A DNA stretch of 64,000 nt from DATEOR01 sp963766725 (GTDB lineage: Bacteria > Actinomycetota > Thermoleophilia > Gaiellales > Gaiellaceae), in assembly GCA_963766725.1 (NCBI GenBank), contig CAVYBK010000020.1, positions 1-64,000 on the forward strand. The letters are read 5' to 3'. This document shows positions 16,081 through 23,164 of this stretch, one piece after another (position 1 is the stretch's first letter; every line of letters starts with the position of its first letter). The notes under the pieces were generated by a model. The model was given only the letters and a program-made list of their open reading frames with translations, ran no database searches and had not been told where the DNA came from. The position numbers and the translations under genes are program-made.

Positions 16081-16299
16081 CTAGGAGACGGCGGACGAGG
16101 GCTGCGTATGCCCGGGCGCAAGGATGGCTTGCCCGTGGCGAGCCGCATACTCGATCGATAGGAGCTCCACGTGCTCGACGCAGTCCGAGCCTCCGCACTC
16201 GCACAGGAAATCGCCCCGCTCGGCGCCCACTCCCCACAAGACGTTGTAGATGCGGTCATTCGTTCCCCGCAACAGCTCAGGATGGGTTCCGTTCTCCAT
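16081..16299 (-). CDS. Small CxC-x4-C protein, paralogue B
   Basis: A 72-residue protein with NDRIYNVLWGVG and GDFLCECGGSDCVEHVEL, clearly the same family as 14,048-14,278, then a C-terminal AILAPGH segment. GGAGAGG precedes the ATG. The zinc-ribbon gene follows 23 bases downstream on the same strand, suggesting one transcript. Confidence 0.7.
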   Translation of the reverse strand: MENGTHPELLRGTNDRIYNVLWGVGAERGDFLCECGGSDCVEHVELLSIEYAARHGQAILAPGHTQPSSAVS

Positions 16300-16396
16300 G
16301 CCTCTCCTCTCGATTTCGCCCCCCGGCCGGACTGGCCAGGGTCAGAGAGGTCGAAGAACGTTGAACTCGAGTGTAGCGCGGATATGAGGCCGTCTC

Positions 16397-16483
16397 TTAG
16401 GGCTTCCGCCCGAGCAGCCGCGCGACGACGGCGCGCAGGAGCCTGCGCGGCGAGCGGCGGCCGTTGTCGAGCGACGTGGGCAT
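16397..16483 (-). CDS. 28-residue Arg/Leu-rich peptide, intact copy 12 (best match to consensus)
   Basis: ATG start, 28 codons, TAA stop. N-terminal part MPTSLDNGRRSP, C-terminal part RRLLRAVVARLLGRKP. Seven Arg plus one Lys against one Asp. The conserved residues are the same as in copy 3, through different codons. The DNA also has dyad symmetry (GCGCAGG-AG-CCTGCGC, and CGACGAC versus GTTGTCG further out), so it can fold as well as code. It stands 42 bases upstream of, and divergent from, the methyltransferase-like gene at 16,525. Confidence 0.6.
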   Translation of the reverse strand: MPTSLDNGRRSPRRLLRAVVARLLGRKP

Positions 16484-16524
16484 GGCGCAGTTCTACGCCG
16501 CCCGCGACCGCATACCATCGTTCG

Positions 16525-16998
16525 GTGGATCCCCCGGCGCTGGGGCGACGCGGTGAAGGTTGGGTCGTGCTTCAGTCGATCGTCATTGTCGCCGCGGTCG
16601 CGTGTGCCGTCATCGGCCCTTCCTGGCCCAACGACAGCGAGTCCTGGCTCCGAGTAATCGGGTTCGCGCTTGAAGTCACCGGCGCGGGAATTCTGATCGT
16701 GAGCCGGGTAACCCTCGGTCGGTCGTTCACTCCATTGCCGCGACCACGTGATCGCTCGACACTTCGAACCACGGGCATCTACGCCGGCGCACGTCACCCC
16801 ATCTACGGCGGACTCCTGGTCCTGCTCTTGGGACTGTCGTTCCACCGCTCCCCGGTCGTCCTCGCACCGACGGCGCTCCTCGCAGGCATCTTCTGGCTCA
16901 AGTCGATCCGCGAGGAGGCCTGGCTCGCCGAGCGCTATCCGGAATACGCCACATACCGGCGAGCCACACCCCGGCGTTTCATCCCCTGGATCATCTAG
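16525..16998 (+). CDS. Isoprenylcysteine carboxyl methyltransferase-like membrane protein (second copy)
   Basis: A 157-residue membrane protein. TTGIYAGARHPIYGGLLVLL and the C-terminal EEAWLAERYPEYATYRRATP (20 residues) define the ICMT/PEMT family and its SAM-binding region. I chose GTG 16,525 because the hydrophobic protein starts there; the open frame upstream is antisense to other genes. It shares its 5' region with the divergent peptide copy 12. It is clearly different in sequence from the 14,926 protein, so probably not a recent duplicate. Confidence 0.75.
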   Translation: MDPPALGRRGEGWVVLQSIVIVAAVACAVIGPSWPNDSESWLRVIGFALEVTGAGILIVSRVTLGRSFTPLPRPRDRSTLRTTGIYAGARHPIYGGLLVLLLGLSFHRSPVVLAPTALLAGIFWLKSIREEAWLAERYPEYATYRRATPRRFIPWII

Positions 16999-17038
16999 CT
17001 ATCAGGGCGACGCTCAGAGCCGCCGACGCCATGGGACC

Positions 17039-17055
17039 GTCTTTTAGACTTTTTT
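17039..17055 (+). terminator. Short stem followed by T-run
   Basis: GTCT-TTT-AGAC followed by six T residues, 41 bases after the methyltransferase-like gene. The stem is short, but the T-run is the best in this window. Confidence 0.4.
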
Positions 17056-17149
17056 GGCGTTGAAGAGAAAGAGCGCCGACGAAACCTTTGACGTAGACGC
17101 CTTCGCGGCCACGTTCCGGGCGACGACTCGCGGAAGGGCGGCGGCGCGG

Positions 17150-17317
17150 CTAGTTCACTGAGGTCTCGAGCTCGACCGGCTCGACGTGAAGCTCGCCGGC
17201 ACGATCGGGTTCGTCACGATCCCAGTTCTCGACCATGAGCTCGGCCATCTGGCGATCGACGAAAAGCTCGAGCACCTCGTCGCTTATCTGCTCCCTGACG
17301 GCGGCGTAGACGCGCAC
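17150..17317 (-). CDS. Small conserved acidic protein
   Basis: A 55-residue protein starting (GTG) MRVYAAVREQISDEVLELF and continuing VDRQMAELMVENWDRDEPD, ending ELHVEPVELETSVN. Codon use and regular acidic/hydrophobic pattern support coding, and it resembles short actinobacterial proteins of unknown role. It is the last gene before the truncated tRNA copy. There is no convincing ribosome-binding site. Confidence 0.55.
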   Translation of the reverse strand: MRVYAAVREQISDEVLELFVDRQMAELMVENWDRDEPDRAGELHVEPVELETSVN

Positions 17318-17470
17318 GGCAGGAGCCTATCGCGGTGGCCAATCCGTGCCCAAACGCCACAAAATGCTCTCACGGAACTATGCGGCTTCTCTCTCTTCGT
17401 GGCTCGGAAGCCCTGCTAGGAAGCCAGTTCCCGCCACCTCCGGCCAATCCCCGCCAGGGCAGCGAACCTC

Positions 17471-17513
17471 CATGGTAAGGAGGGGGTCTCCGGTTCGAGT
17501 CCGGAAGAGGGCT
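17471..17513 (+). tRNA. Truncated tRNA-Thr(GGT) 3' half (candidate attachment site)
   Basis: From the end of the 5' anticodon stem to the discriminator base this copies positions 1-43: 39 of 43 bases are identical. The four differences are two compensated pairs in the T-stem (GACGG/CCGTC versus TCCGG/CCGGA), so the T-arm still folds perfectly. Upstream, where the 5' acceptor, D-arm and rest of the tRNA should be (17,441-17,466), the sequence is unrelated. It cannot make a tRNA and is best read as an integration-site remnant. Confidence 0.7.
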
Positions 17514-17707
17514 TGAAACACCTGCAAATCGCTACCTCTTGTTGCCTGCCTAGTTCAACCATCAGCGGGTGACGTGAGCTCGATCGTGCCTGCATGGCGC
17601 CCATAACCTTCCGCGCTGGGTTGGGTGACCGCTTCAGGTTCGACAGTGGTAGCGCGCCAGCGTTCGGGAATGTCACCCGAAGTTTGCGACAGTTAGCGTT
17701 AACGGCC

Positions 17708-18196
17708 GTGCGGGAGGACTCCGGACAGCTTGTCCTTCGCGAAATCGAAGATCGTGATCTCGGCGTGCTGTTCGAGCATGCGACGGATCCCGATGCGATT
17801 CGGATGGCCGCGTTCACGTCGCCGGATTTCGACGATCGAACCGCCTTCGAGCGGCGGTGGGCGCGGCTGAGGAGCGACGGCTCGACGACGAACAGGGTCG
17901 TCGAGATCGACGGTCGAGTCGTGGGTCACATCGCGAGCTTCGACTTGGAGGGTCACCGCGAGGTCACCTATTGGATCGGCCGTGAACATTGGGGCCGCGG
18001 CATTGCCACGCGTGCCCTACAAGAGTTCTTGCAGCTGGAGGCAACCCGTCCGCTTTACGCTCGCGCTGCGAGCGACAACGCGGCGTCGATTCGTGTGTTG
18101 ACCAAGTGCGGTTTCCTTATCGCGGGCGAGGGACGCGGGTTCGCTCATGGGCGCAACGAGGAAACGGACGAGGTCGTGCTCCGACTCGATGCATGA
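17708..18196 (+). CDS. GNAT-family N-acetyltransferase (RimJ/RimL type)
   Basis: A 162-residue acetyltransferase. LREIEDRDLGVLFEHATD, VGHIASFDLEGHREVTYWIG (20 residues) and GRGIATRALQEFL (acetyl-CoA loop) are the usual motifs A and B, and ARAASDNAASIRVLTKCGF is the typical end of the RimJ/RimL group, which acetylates protein N-termini or small amines. The open frame extends 38 codons upstream without conservation, so GTG 17,708 is my choice; no strong ribosome-binding site supports either. Confidence 0.8.
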   Translation: MREDSGQLVLREIEDRDLGVLFEHATDPDAIRMAAFTSPDFDDRTAFERRWARLRSDGSTTNRVVEIDGRVVGHIASFDLEGHREVTYWIGREHWGRGIATRALQEFLQLEATRPLYARAASDNAASIRVLTKCGFLIAGEGRGFAHGRNEETDEVVLRLDA

Positions 18197-18258
18197 GCCC
18201 AACTGCCCTCGTCTGGGCCAGTGTTCCGGAACGACCCCTGAGGCATGGAGCCGCGGCG

Positions 18259-18696
18259 TTAGCCGATCGGCTCGGCCAGTCCGATGAGAAGTCCTTCGGG
18301 TCCCCGGATGTAGCAGAGCCGATACACGTCTTCGTACTGAACCACTTCGCCGACAAGCTGCGCGCCGTGCTTGCGGAGCCGGGCGAGCGTATCGTCGATG
18401 TCGTCCACGGCGAACATGACACGCAGGTAGCCCAGAGCGTTCACCGGGGCGTTCCGGTGATCGGCGACCACAGGCGGCGTGAGAAATCGCGAGAGCTCGA
18501 GCCGGCTGTGGCCATCCGGCGTGCGCATCATGGCGATCTCTACGCGCTGGTCGCCCAGTCCAGTGACACGCCCCGCCCAGGCTCCTTCGACCGTTGCTTG
18601 ACCTTCGAGTTCGAGGCCGAGCTCGCGAAAGAACGCGATCGTCGCCGGTAGGTCCTCGACGACAATGCCCACATTGTCCATCCGTTGAAGCGACAT
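18259..18696 (-). CDS. VOC-superfamily (glyoxalase/dioxygenase-like) protein
   Basis: A 145-residue protein: MDNVGIVVEDLPATIAFFRELG at the start (motif given as MDNVGIVVEDLPAT plus IAFFRELG) and RLCYIRGPEGLLIGLAEPIG at the end, the classic fold of glyoxalase-like proteins. Metal-ligand positions are only partly conserved. ATG 18,696 is chosen as the family start. It is divergently transcribed from the MBL-fold gene, sharing about 170 bases of upstream DNA. Confidence 0.8.
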   Translation of the reverse strand: MSLQRMDNVGIVVEDLPATIAFFRELGLELEGQATVEGAWAGRVTGLGDQRVEIAMMRTPDGHSRLELSRFLTPPVVADHRNAPVNALGYLRVMFAVDDIDDTLARLRKHGAQLVGEVVQYEDVYRLCYIRGPEGLLIGLAEPIG

Positions 18697-18866
18697 ATGC
18701 CCAACATGTCCGCCGACGATCAACCGAACACGCGGAAGCGCCGCCACGACGATTCCGTGGCCTCGGTCGCGGACATGAGCGAGCGTCGTCTCGCCTGAGG
18801 CGTGCCGGCCGAGTGCGCAACCAGATGACTCAGATATCAACCAGCTACCGTGGCGGTCGGTACACA

Positions 18867-19490
18867 ATGAACGCCCCTATCTCGATCACCATCACGCCAG
18901 TCTTCGTTGCCGACCTTTCCGTCGAGGGCGAGCGGATGCCGGTCTACGTGCACGTCATCGATCATCCCGATGCGCGCGTGCTGGTCGACACCGGCATGAC
19001 GGAGCTGCACCCGGCGATGGCCGACATGGATCCCCGCCTCCAGCCGCTGAGCGAGCAGGACTTCGACCTCGCCGGCATCGACATCGTCGTCAACACACAC
19101 CTGCACGCCGACCACTGTGGCGGCAACCACCTCTTCGCCGGCAAGCCGATCTACGTCCAGCGTCGGGAGCTCGACGACGCGCGCAGCGAGGACGACTACA
19201 CCATTCGCGAGTGGGTCGAGGCGCCCGGCGTGCAGTACGTGCCGGTCGACGGCGAGCACGAGCTGCTGCCGGGGCTCCGACTCGTCCCGGCGCCGGGCCA
19301 CACACCCGGCATGCAGATGGTCGTCGTCGAGACCGGCGGGCGCCCGGTCATCGTCGGCGGCGACGTGGCGGTGTGGTTCGGCGAGTTCGACGAGCCGCCC
19401 ACCGAAGGGCGGCAGCGGGTCCTTGCGCTCGACCCCGAGCTCGTCTGGCTCGCGCACGAGCGCGAGCCATGGCGACCCCCCACCGTCTGA
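18867..19490 (+). CDS. MBL-fold hydrolase, N-acyl-homoserine-lactonase-like
   Basis: A 207-residue metallo-beta-lactamase fold protein. The HxHxDH motif is in NTHLHADHCGG, followed by APGHTPG and a later GGDVAVWFGE, as in AttM/AiiA-type lactonases and related quinol or lactone hydrolases. The N-terminus VLVDTGMTELHP supplies the usual Asp. No signal peptide. It may degrade lactone signals or other esters; the substrate cannot be told from sequence. Confidence 0.8.
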   Translation: MNAPISITITPVFVADLSVEGERMPVYVHVIDHPDARVLVDTGMTELHPAMADMDPRLQPLSEQDFDLAGIDIVVNTHLHADHCGGNHLFAGKPIYVQRRELDDARSEDDYTIREWVEAPGVQYVPVDGEHELLPGLRLVPAPGHTPGMQMVVVETGGRPVIVGGDVAVWFGEFDEPPTEGRQRVLALDPELVWLAHEREPWRPPTV

Positions 19491-19573
19491 GCCATCACGC
19501 CCCCACGTGAACTTCGCTTGGCAACGCGTGCGGTGACTGCCAAGCTCTCGCTGATGCCGACCCAGGACTTGAC

Positions 19574-20380
19574 GTGATCGAAACGAGCCGAGAGCACTTG
19601 GGATGGGTGCTGCATGAGGCAGGACCCGAGAACGCCGATCACCGGGTGCTGCTCCTCCCCGGAGCGCTGGCCTCGTGGGCCTTCTACGAGGACCTCCTCG
19701 CGGAACCGAGTATCCGCGAGGCACCGATTCGCTTCATCGCGACGACGCTCCCGGGATTTGGCGGTACCGCGCCTCCCGACGACCTGAGCATGGAGAACTA
19801 CTCGAAGCTCGCCTCGGGGCTTGCTGCCGATCTCTCTTGCGACGTCGTCGTCGGCCACAGTCTCGGCGCGAACGTAGCCATCGAGATCGTGTCGGCGCGT
19901 GAGTTCTCCGGGCCAGTCGTGCTGCTCTCGCCGAGCTTCTCGCGTCAGGACGAGTCCAAATTTCCACGCGCGCTCGACCGTCTGAGTCGCGTGTTCGGTC
20001 ATCTGCCCTACTCGCTCATGCTGAAGGTCATCGGCCCCGCGATGAAGAGCAGCTTGCCGCCCGCTCGGCGTGAATTCCTGTCGAACGAGCTCAAGAACAA
20101 CGACCCTCGCTTTCTGCGCGCTCAGACCCGTTTGTACCTCGCCTACCTCGACCGACATGGCTCGCTCGCCAAGCGATTCTGCGACGCGGGAACCCGGGCC
20201 TGGGTCGTATACGGCGAAAACGACGACGTCGGCATCACGCGCGACGAGCGGGAGGTGCTCGCGGGAGCTTCGCACGTGACCCTCATCGAGATCGCCGACA
20301 CGGGACACTTCGCGCTCAACCAGAAGCCTGACGAGATCGCAGCCATCGTCCTTCAGGCCGTTTCGAGCGCGACAGGCTGA
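19574..20380 (+). CDS. Alpha/beta hydrolase
   Basis: A 268-residue protein with oxyanion motif LPGALASW, nucleophile elbow GHSLG (Ser near residue 98), acid in YGENDDVG and a His in DTGHFALNQKP. The fold is that of alpha/beta hydrolase family esterases or epoxide hydrolase-like enzymes. The substrate is unknown. Its 3' end overlaps the convergent reductase gene by 28 bases. Confidence 0.8.
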   Translation: MIETSREHLGWVLHEAGPENADHRVLLLPGALASWAFYEDLLAEPSIREAPIRFIATTLPGFGGTAPPDDLSMENYSKLASGLAADLSCDVVVGHSLGANVAIEIVSAREFSGPVVLLSPSFSRQDESKFPRALDRLSRVFGHLPYSLMLKVIGPAMKSSLPPARREFLSNELKNNDPRFLRAQTRLYLAYLDRHGSLAKRFCDAGTRAWVVYGENDDVGITRDEREVLAGASHVTLIEIADTGHFALNQKPDEIAAIVLQAVSSATG

Positions 20381-20988
20381 GCATATTGCGGGCGGCCGGC
20401 GGGCCGGTAGACCTGGAGCGTTACGCCCCTCGGGAAGGCTCGCGAGTCGACCAGGTCGAGCGCTAGGTCCGGGCCGGCGTCCGGGAACAGCCGCTTGCCC
20501 TGGCCGACGACCACGGGGACGATGAATAGGTTCATCTCGTCGACGAGCTCCGACTCGAGCAGCCACCGGGTCAGGTCGCCGCTGCCGTGCACCTGCAGCT
20601 CTCCCTCCGGCTTGGCTTTCAGCTCGCCGATCGCTGCCGTGACGTCACCGGAGAGGACGGTCGTGTCCGCCCATTGCGGGTCGGTGAGCGTGGTCGATGC
20701 GACGTACTTGGGACGCGTGTTCAAGGCACCCACGATGGGGTCCTCCAGGTCTTTTCTCACGCCCCAGTAGCCGGCGAAGAGCTCGTAGGTCCGCCGGCCG
20801 AACAGGAACGCGTCGGCGCGCTGGTAGATCTCTTGGACGCACGTCATGGCCTCGTTGTCGAAGAGCGGTTCGGGCGGCCTTGCCCATCCGCCGCGCTCGA
20901 ATCCGTTCCTGCGGTCCTCATCCGTCGCACCGCCGTTTCCCTGCATCACTCCATCGACGGAGACCTGGGTGGTGGTCGTCAGCTTCAT
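20353..20988 (-). CDS. RibD C-terminal-type dihydrofolate reductase-like protein
   Basis: A 211-residue member of the RibD_C/DHFR-like family. TTTTQVSVDGVMQG at the start, DAFLFGRRTYELFAGYW in the middle and VHGSGDLTRWLLESELVDE, then VVVGQGKRLF near the end are its signatures. Such stand-alone proteins reduce flavin- or pterin-like substrates with NADPH. ATG 20,988 has GGAGAGGAAGGA upstream, better than any start further out. Confidence 0.85.
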   Translation of the reverse strand: MKLTTTTQVSVDGVMQGNGGATDEDRRNGFERGGWARPPEPLFDNEAMTCVQEIYQRADAFLFGRRTYELFAGYWGVRKDLEDPIVGALNTRPKYVASTTLTDPQWADTTVLSGDVTAAIGELKAKPEGELQVHGSGDLTRWLLESELVDEMNLFIVPVVVGQGKRLFPDAGPDLALDLVDSRAFPRGVTLQVYRPAGRPQYAQPVALETA

Positions 20989-21086
20989 GGGTTCGTCCTT
21001 CCTCTCCGTGGTGGGCGGACGTTTCCTCTCGGTATGGTTCTCGACCGGGAAAGGGACTCTACGAAGAATGTGACGCGCTCCGAGGA

Positions 21087-21941
21087 GTGCCAATCGCCGA
21101 GCGTCTGATCAACGCCAACGGAGTCGAGCTCTGCACCGAGTCGTTCGGCGCCCCCGCAGATCCGCCCGTCCTCCTGGTTGCGGGCCTCAGCAGCTCGATG
21201 TTGTGGTGGCCGGAAGGGTTCTGTCGCCTGCTCGCCAAGCGCGGCCGGCTCGTGATCCGCTACGACCAACGCGACACCGGGCGATCGACGACGTACGAGC
21301 CCGGGCATCCGGGCTATTCCGGAGACGATCTGGTCGCGGACGCGGCCGCGGTGCTCGACGAGTACCGCCTGGCCGCCGCACACCTCGTCGGCGTCTCCGC
21401 CGGCGGCGGCCTCGTGCAACTGCTCGCGCTCGATTTCCCCAGCCGAGTCCTGTCGCTCGTCCTGGTCAGCACATCTCCGGCGATTCCTGGCGAGCGAACC
21501 CTGCCGCCGCCGAGCGCCGCGTTCACCGAGTTCGTCCGCTCGGCGACGGTCGACTGGTCGGATGCCGAGTCGGTGACCGACTACCTCGTCGCCTACACGC
21601 GCATGCTCGCCGGCGACGAGCGGCCATTCGAGGAGGCCGAGGTGCGCGACCTCGTCCGACGTGACATCGAGCGCGCCCACGACTTCGCAGCCCTTCAGAA
21701 CCACGACCTGCTCGAGGGCGACGACAAGCCCCGCGGCCCCTTGTCGTCGATAGGGGCGCCGGCGCTCGTCGTCCACGGCACCGCCGATCCGATGTTCCCG
21801 CTCGCGCACGGCCAGGCGCTCGCCGACGAGATCCCGGACGCAAGGTTGCTTACGCTCGAAGGGGCCGGCCACGGCCTAGAGCGAGCTGACTGGGACACCG
21901 TCGCCCACGCGATCGCGACCCATACCGCTGCGGGCTCGTGA
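21087..21941 (+). CDS. Alpha/beta hydrolase (proline iminopeptidase/haloperoxidase-like)
   Basis: A 284-residue protein. LLVAGLSSSMLWWP and RYDQRDTGRST are oxyanion-hole and strand motifs, VGVSAGGGL is the nucleophile elbow, and VVHGTADPMFP and GAGHGLERADW supply Asp and His. Related enzymes are annotated as lipases, iminopeptidases or C-C hydrolases. The GTG at 21,087 follows GAGGA too closely to be a confident start. Confidence 0.8.
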   Translation: MPIAERLINANGVELCTESFGAPADPPVLLVAGLSSSMLWWPEGFCRLLAKRGRLVIRYDQRDTGRSTTYEPGHPGYSGDDLVADAAAVLDEYRLAAAHLVGVSAGGGLVQLLALDFPSRVLSLVLVSTSPAIPGERTLPPPSAAFTEFVRSATVDWSDAESVTDYLVAYTRMLAGDERPFEEAEVRDLVRRDIERAHDFAALQNHDLLEGDDKPRGPLSSIGAPALVVHGTADPMFPLAHGQALADEIPDARLLTLEGAGHGLERADWDTVAHAIATHTAAGS

Positions 21942-21947
21942 GCTCGC

Positions 21948-22376
21948 TCAGGCCGTGATCTTCGCCAGCAGCGCGTCGATCCGCGCGAAGCCCGACTTCG
22001 CGCCCTCCTCGACGCCGTACTGCATCGTCGTGTCGCGCTCTTCGGTGGACTCGAAGCGCATCGTCTGCGTCAGCTTCGTCTGCTCGCCGAGATCCTCGAA
22101 CTCGAGTGTCTGCAGGTGGTTCTGGAAGGTCTGCACGAGGCGCTCGGGCGGCTCGACCTCCCGAAACTCGCCCTCGACGACACCGTACGCGGTGCGGAAC
22201 CGCCAGGCGCCGCCCGCGCGGACGTCCATCTCCTCGACGACGGTGCCGTCGCCCCACCATTCGGGGATCAGCTGGGGATCCGTCCAGACGGAGAAGACGT
22301 GCGCGCGCGGCGCGTCGAAGACCCGCTCGACCCGGATCTCGAGCTCGTTCGGCGTGCTGACGGTGGTCTCGCCCAT
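21948..22376 (-). CDS. SRPBCC (AHSA1/START-like) domain protein
   Basis: A 142-residue protein: IRVERVFDAPRAHVFSVW, then EWWGDG, and a C-terminal GAKSGFARIDALLAKI helix, the standard AHSA1-type ligand-binding fold. It is the third gene of an ArsR-DUF1801-SRPBCC operon, an arrangement often seen in Actinobacteria in which the SRPBCC protein is thought to bind a small hydrophobic ligand. The stop-to-start gap with the upstream gene is two bases. Confidence 0.88.
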   Translation of the reverse strand: MGETTVSTPNELEIRVERVFDAPRAHVFSVWTDPQLIPEWWGDGTVVEEMDVRAGGAWRFRTAYGVVEGEFREVEPPERLVQTFQNHLQTLEFEDLGEQTKLTQTMRFESTEERDTTMQYGVEEGAKSGFARIDALLAKITA

Positions 22377-22378
22377 CG

Positions 22379-22810
22379 TCAGCTCACCGCCCTTTTCACG
22401 AGCTTGCGGATCTTGGCCTCATCGGCTGCGGTCAGCTCCGTGAGCGCGTAGGCAATGGGCCACATGGAGCCTTCGTCCAGCTTCGCGCTGTCGTTGAAGC
22501 CGAACATCGCGTACCGCTCCTTGAACTTCCCCGCGTTGCGGAAGAAGAAGACGACCTTGCCGTCCTTCGCATAGGCGGGCATCCCGTACCACGTCTTGGG
22601 CGTGAGCTCCGGGGCGCTCTCGGTGACGATCGCGTGAATCCGCTTCCCGAGGGCGCGATCCTTCGGCGACATCTCGGCCAGCGCGGCCTGAACGGCGCTT
22701 TCCCCATCCTCGGCCGCCTTGAGCTCGCGGGCGCGCGCCCTCATCGCGGCTTTCTCCTCGGCAGAGAAGCTTGCGGATTCCTGCTTGCCCTTCTTCGGCT
22801 TGGTGCTCAT
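22379..22810 (-). CDS. DUF1801-family protein (YdhG-like)
   Basis: A 143-residue protein with a Lys-rich start (STKPKKGKQESASFS) and the DUF1801 core: TWYGMPAYAKDGKVVFFF and NDSAKLDEGSMWPIAYALTE (20 residues). Members have been linked to iron chaperoning, but evidence is thin. GAGGAGA precedes the ATG, which overlaps the ArsR stop (ATGA), showing translational coupling. Confidence 0.85.
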   Translation of the reverse strand: MSTKPKKGKQESASFSAEEKAAMRARARELKAAEDGESAVQAALAEMSPKDRALGKRIHAIVTESAPELTPKTWYGMPAYAKDGKVVFFFRNAGKFKERYAMFGFNDSAKLDEGSMWPIAYALTELTAADEAKIRKLVKRAVS

Positions 22811-23118
22811 CGTTCTCCTCTCGTTCGTTCGACGACCTGCGCGAAGCGGTCGAGCCGCTGCAGCCACGTGCTGATGCCCTCGAAGGCGTAGGGCACGAGC
22901 ATGCACGTGCGGACGCGGCCGACCTTCTCCGTCGTGACCAGCTCCGCCTCCTCGAGCAGCCGGACGTGCTTCTTCATACCTGTCAGCGACATGCCGAACG
23001 GCTCGGCGAGCTCGCTGATCGTCGCATTGCCGGAGCCGAGTCGTTCGAGAACGGCGCGGCGAGTCGGGTCGGCAAGTGCGGTGAATGCGCGGTCGACGGT
23101 CGTCTGATACTGAACCAT
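22807..23118 (-). CDS. ArsR-family transcriptional regulator
   Basis: A 103-residue winged-helix repressor: ALADPTRRAVLERLGSG, then ISELAEPFGMSLTGMKKHV as recognition helix and EKVGRVRTC. It lacks the Cys pairs of metal-sensing ArsR proteins, so the effector is probably not arsenite. It leads a three-gene operon, and a perfect 9-base inverted repeat covers its start codon, consistent with autorepression. Confidence 0.9.
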   Translation of the reverse strand: MVQYQTTVDRAFTALADPTRRAVLERLGSGNATISELAEPFGMSLTGMKKHVRLLEEAELVTTEKVGRVRTCMLVPYAFEGISTWLQRLDRFAQVVERTRGER

Positions 23119-23130
23119 AGAGTTCAGTAT
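23107..23130. promoter_or_regulatory. Operator: perfect inverted repeat over the ArsR start codon
   Basis: ATACTGAAC-CATAGA-GTTCAGTAT is a perfect 9-base inverted repeat with a six-base spacer, and the ATG of the ArsR gene lies in the spacer. Length and symmetry fit a dimeric winged-helix repressor site. Confidence 0.7.
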
Positions 23131-23164
23131 GCCACAGCCGCCCTGCAAGGGCAAATTGGGTCTG

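Larger units (their letters stand above)
1..17513. mobile_element. Candidate genomic island flanked by tRNA-Thr 3'-half direct repeats
   Basis: Two 43-base direct copies of the tRNA-Thr 3' half delimit this region, the layout expected when an element integrates into a tRNA 3' end. Inside are mostly small accessory genes, long intergenic spaces and a peptide-coding repeat that I did not see in the rest of the window. No integrase, excisionase or relaxase was found, so the element would be old, degenerate or mobilised in trans. Alternatively the second tRNA fragment is simply the relic of a tandem tRNA duplication. Confidence 0.4.

Noticed and set aside
4339..16483. Interpreting the repeat as a classical integron attC or as a CRISPR array
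   Set aside because: No RYYYAAC/GTTRRRY core pair, no IntI, and copies are irregularly spaced with genes between them rather than short spacers. There are no cas genes.
1..17513. Prophage
   Set aside because: No capsid, portal, terminase, tail or lysis genes and no integrase.
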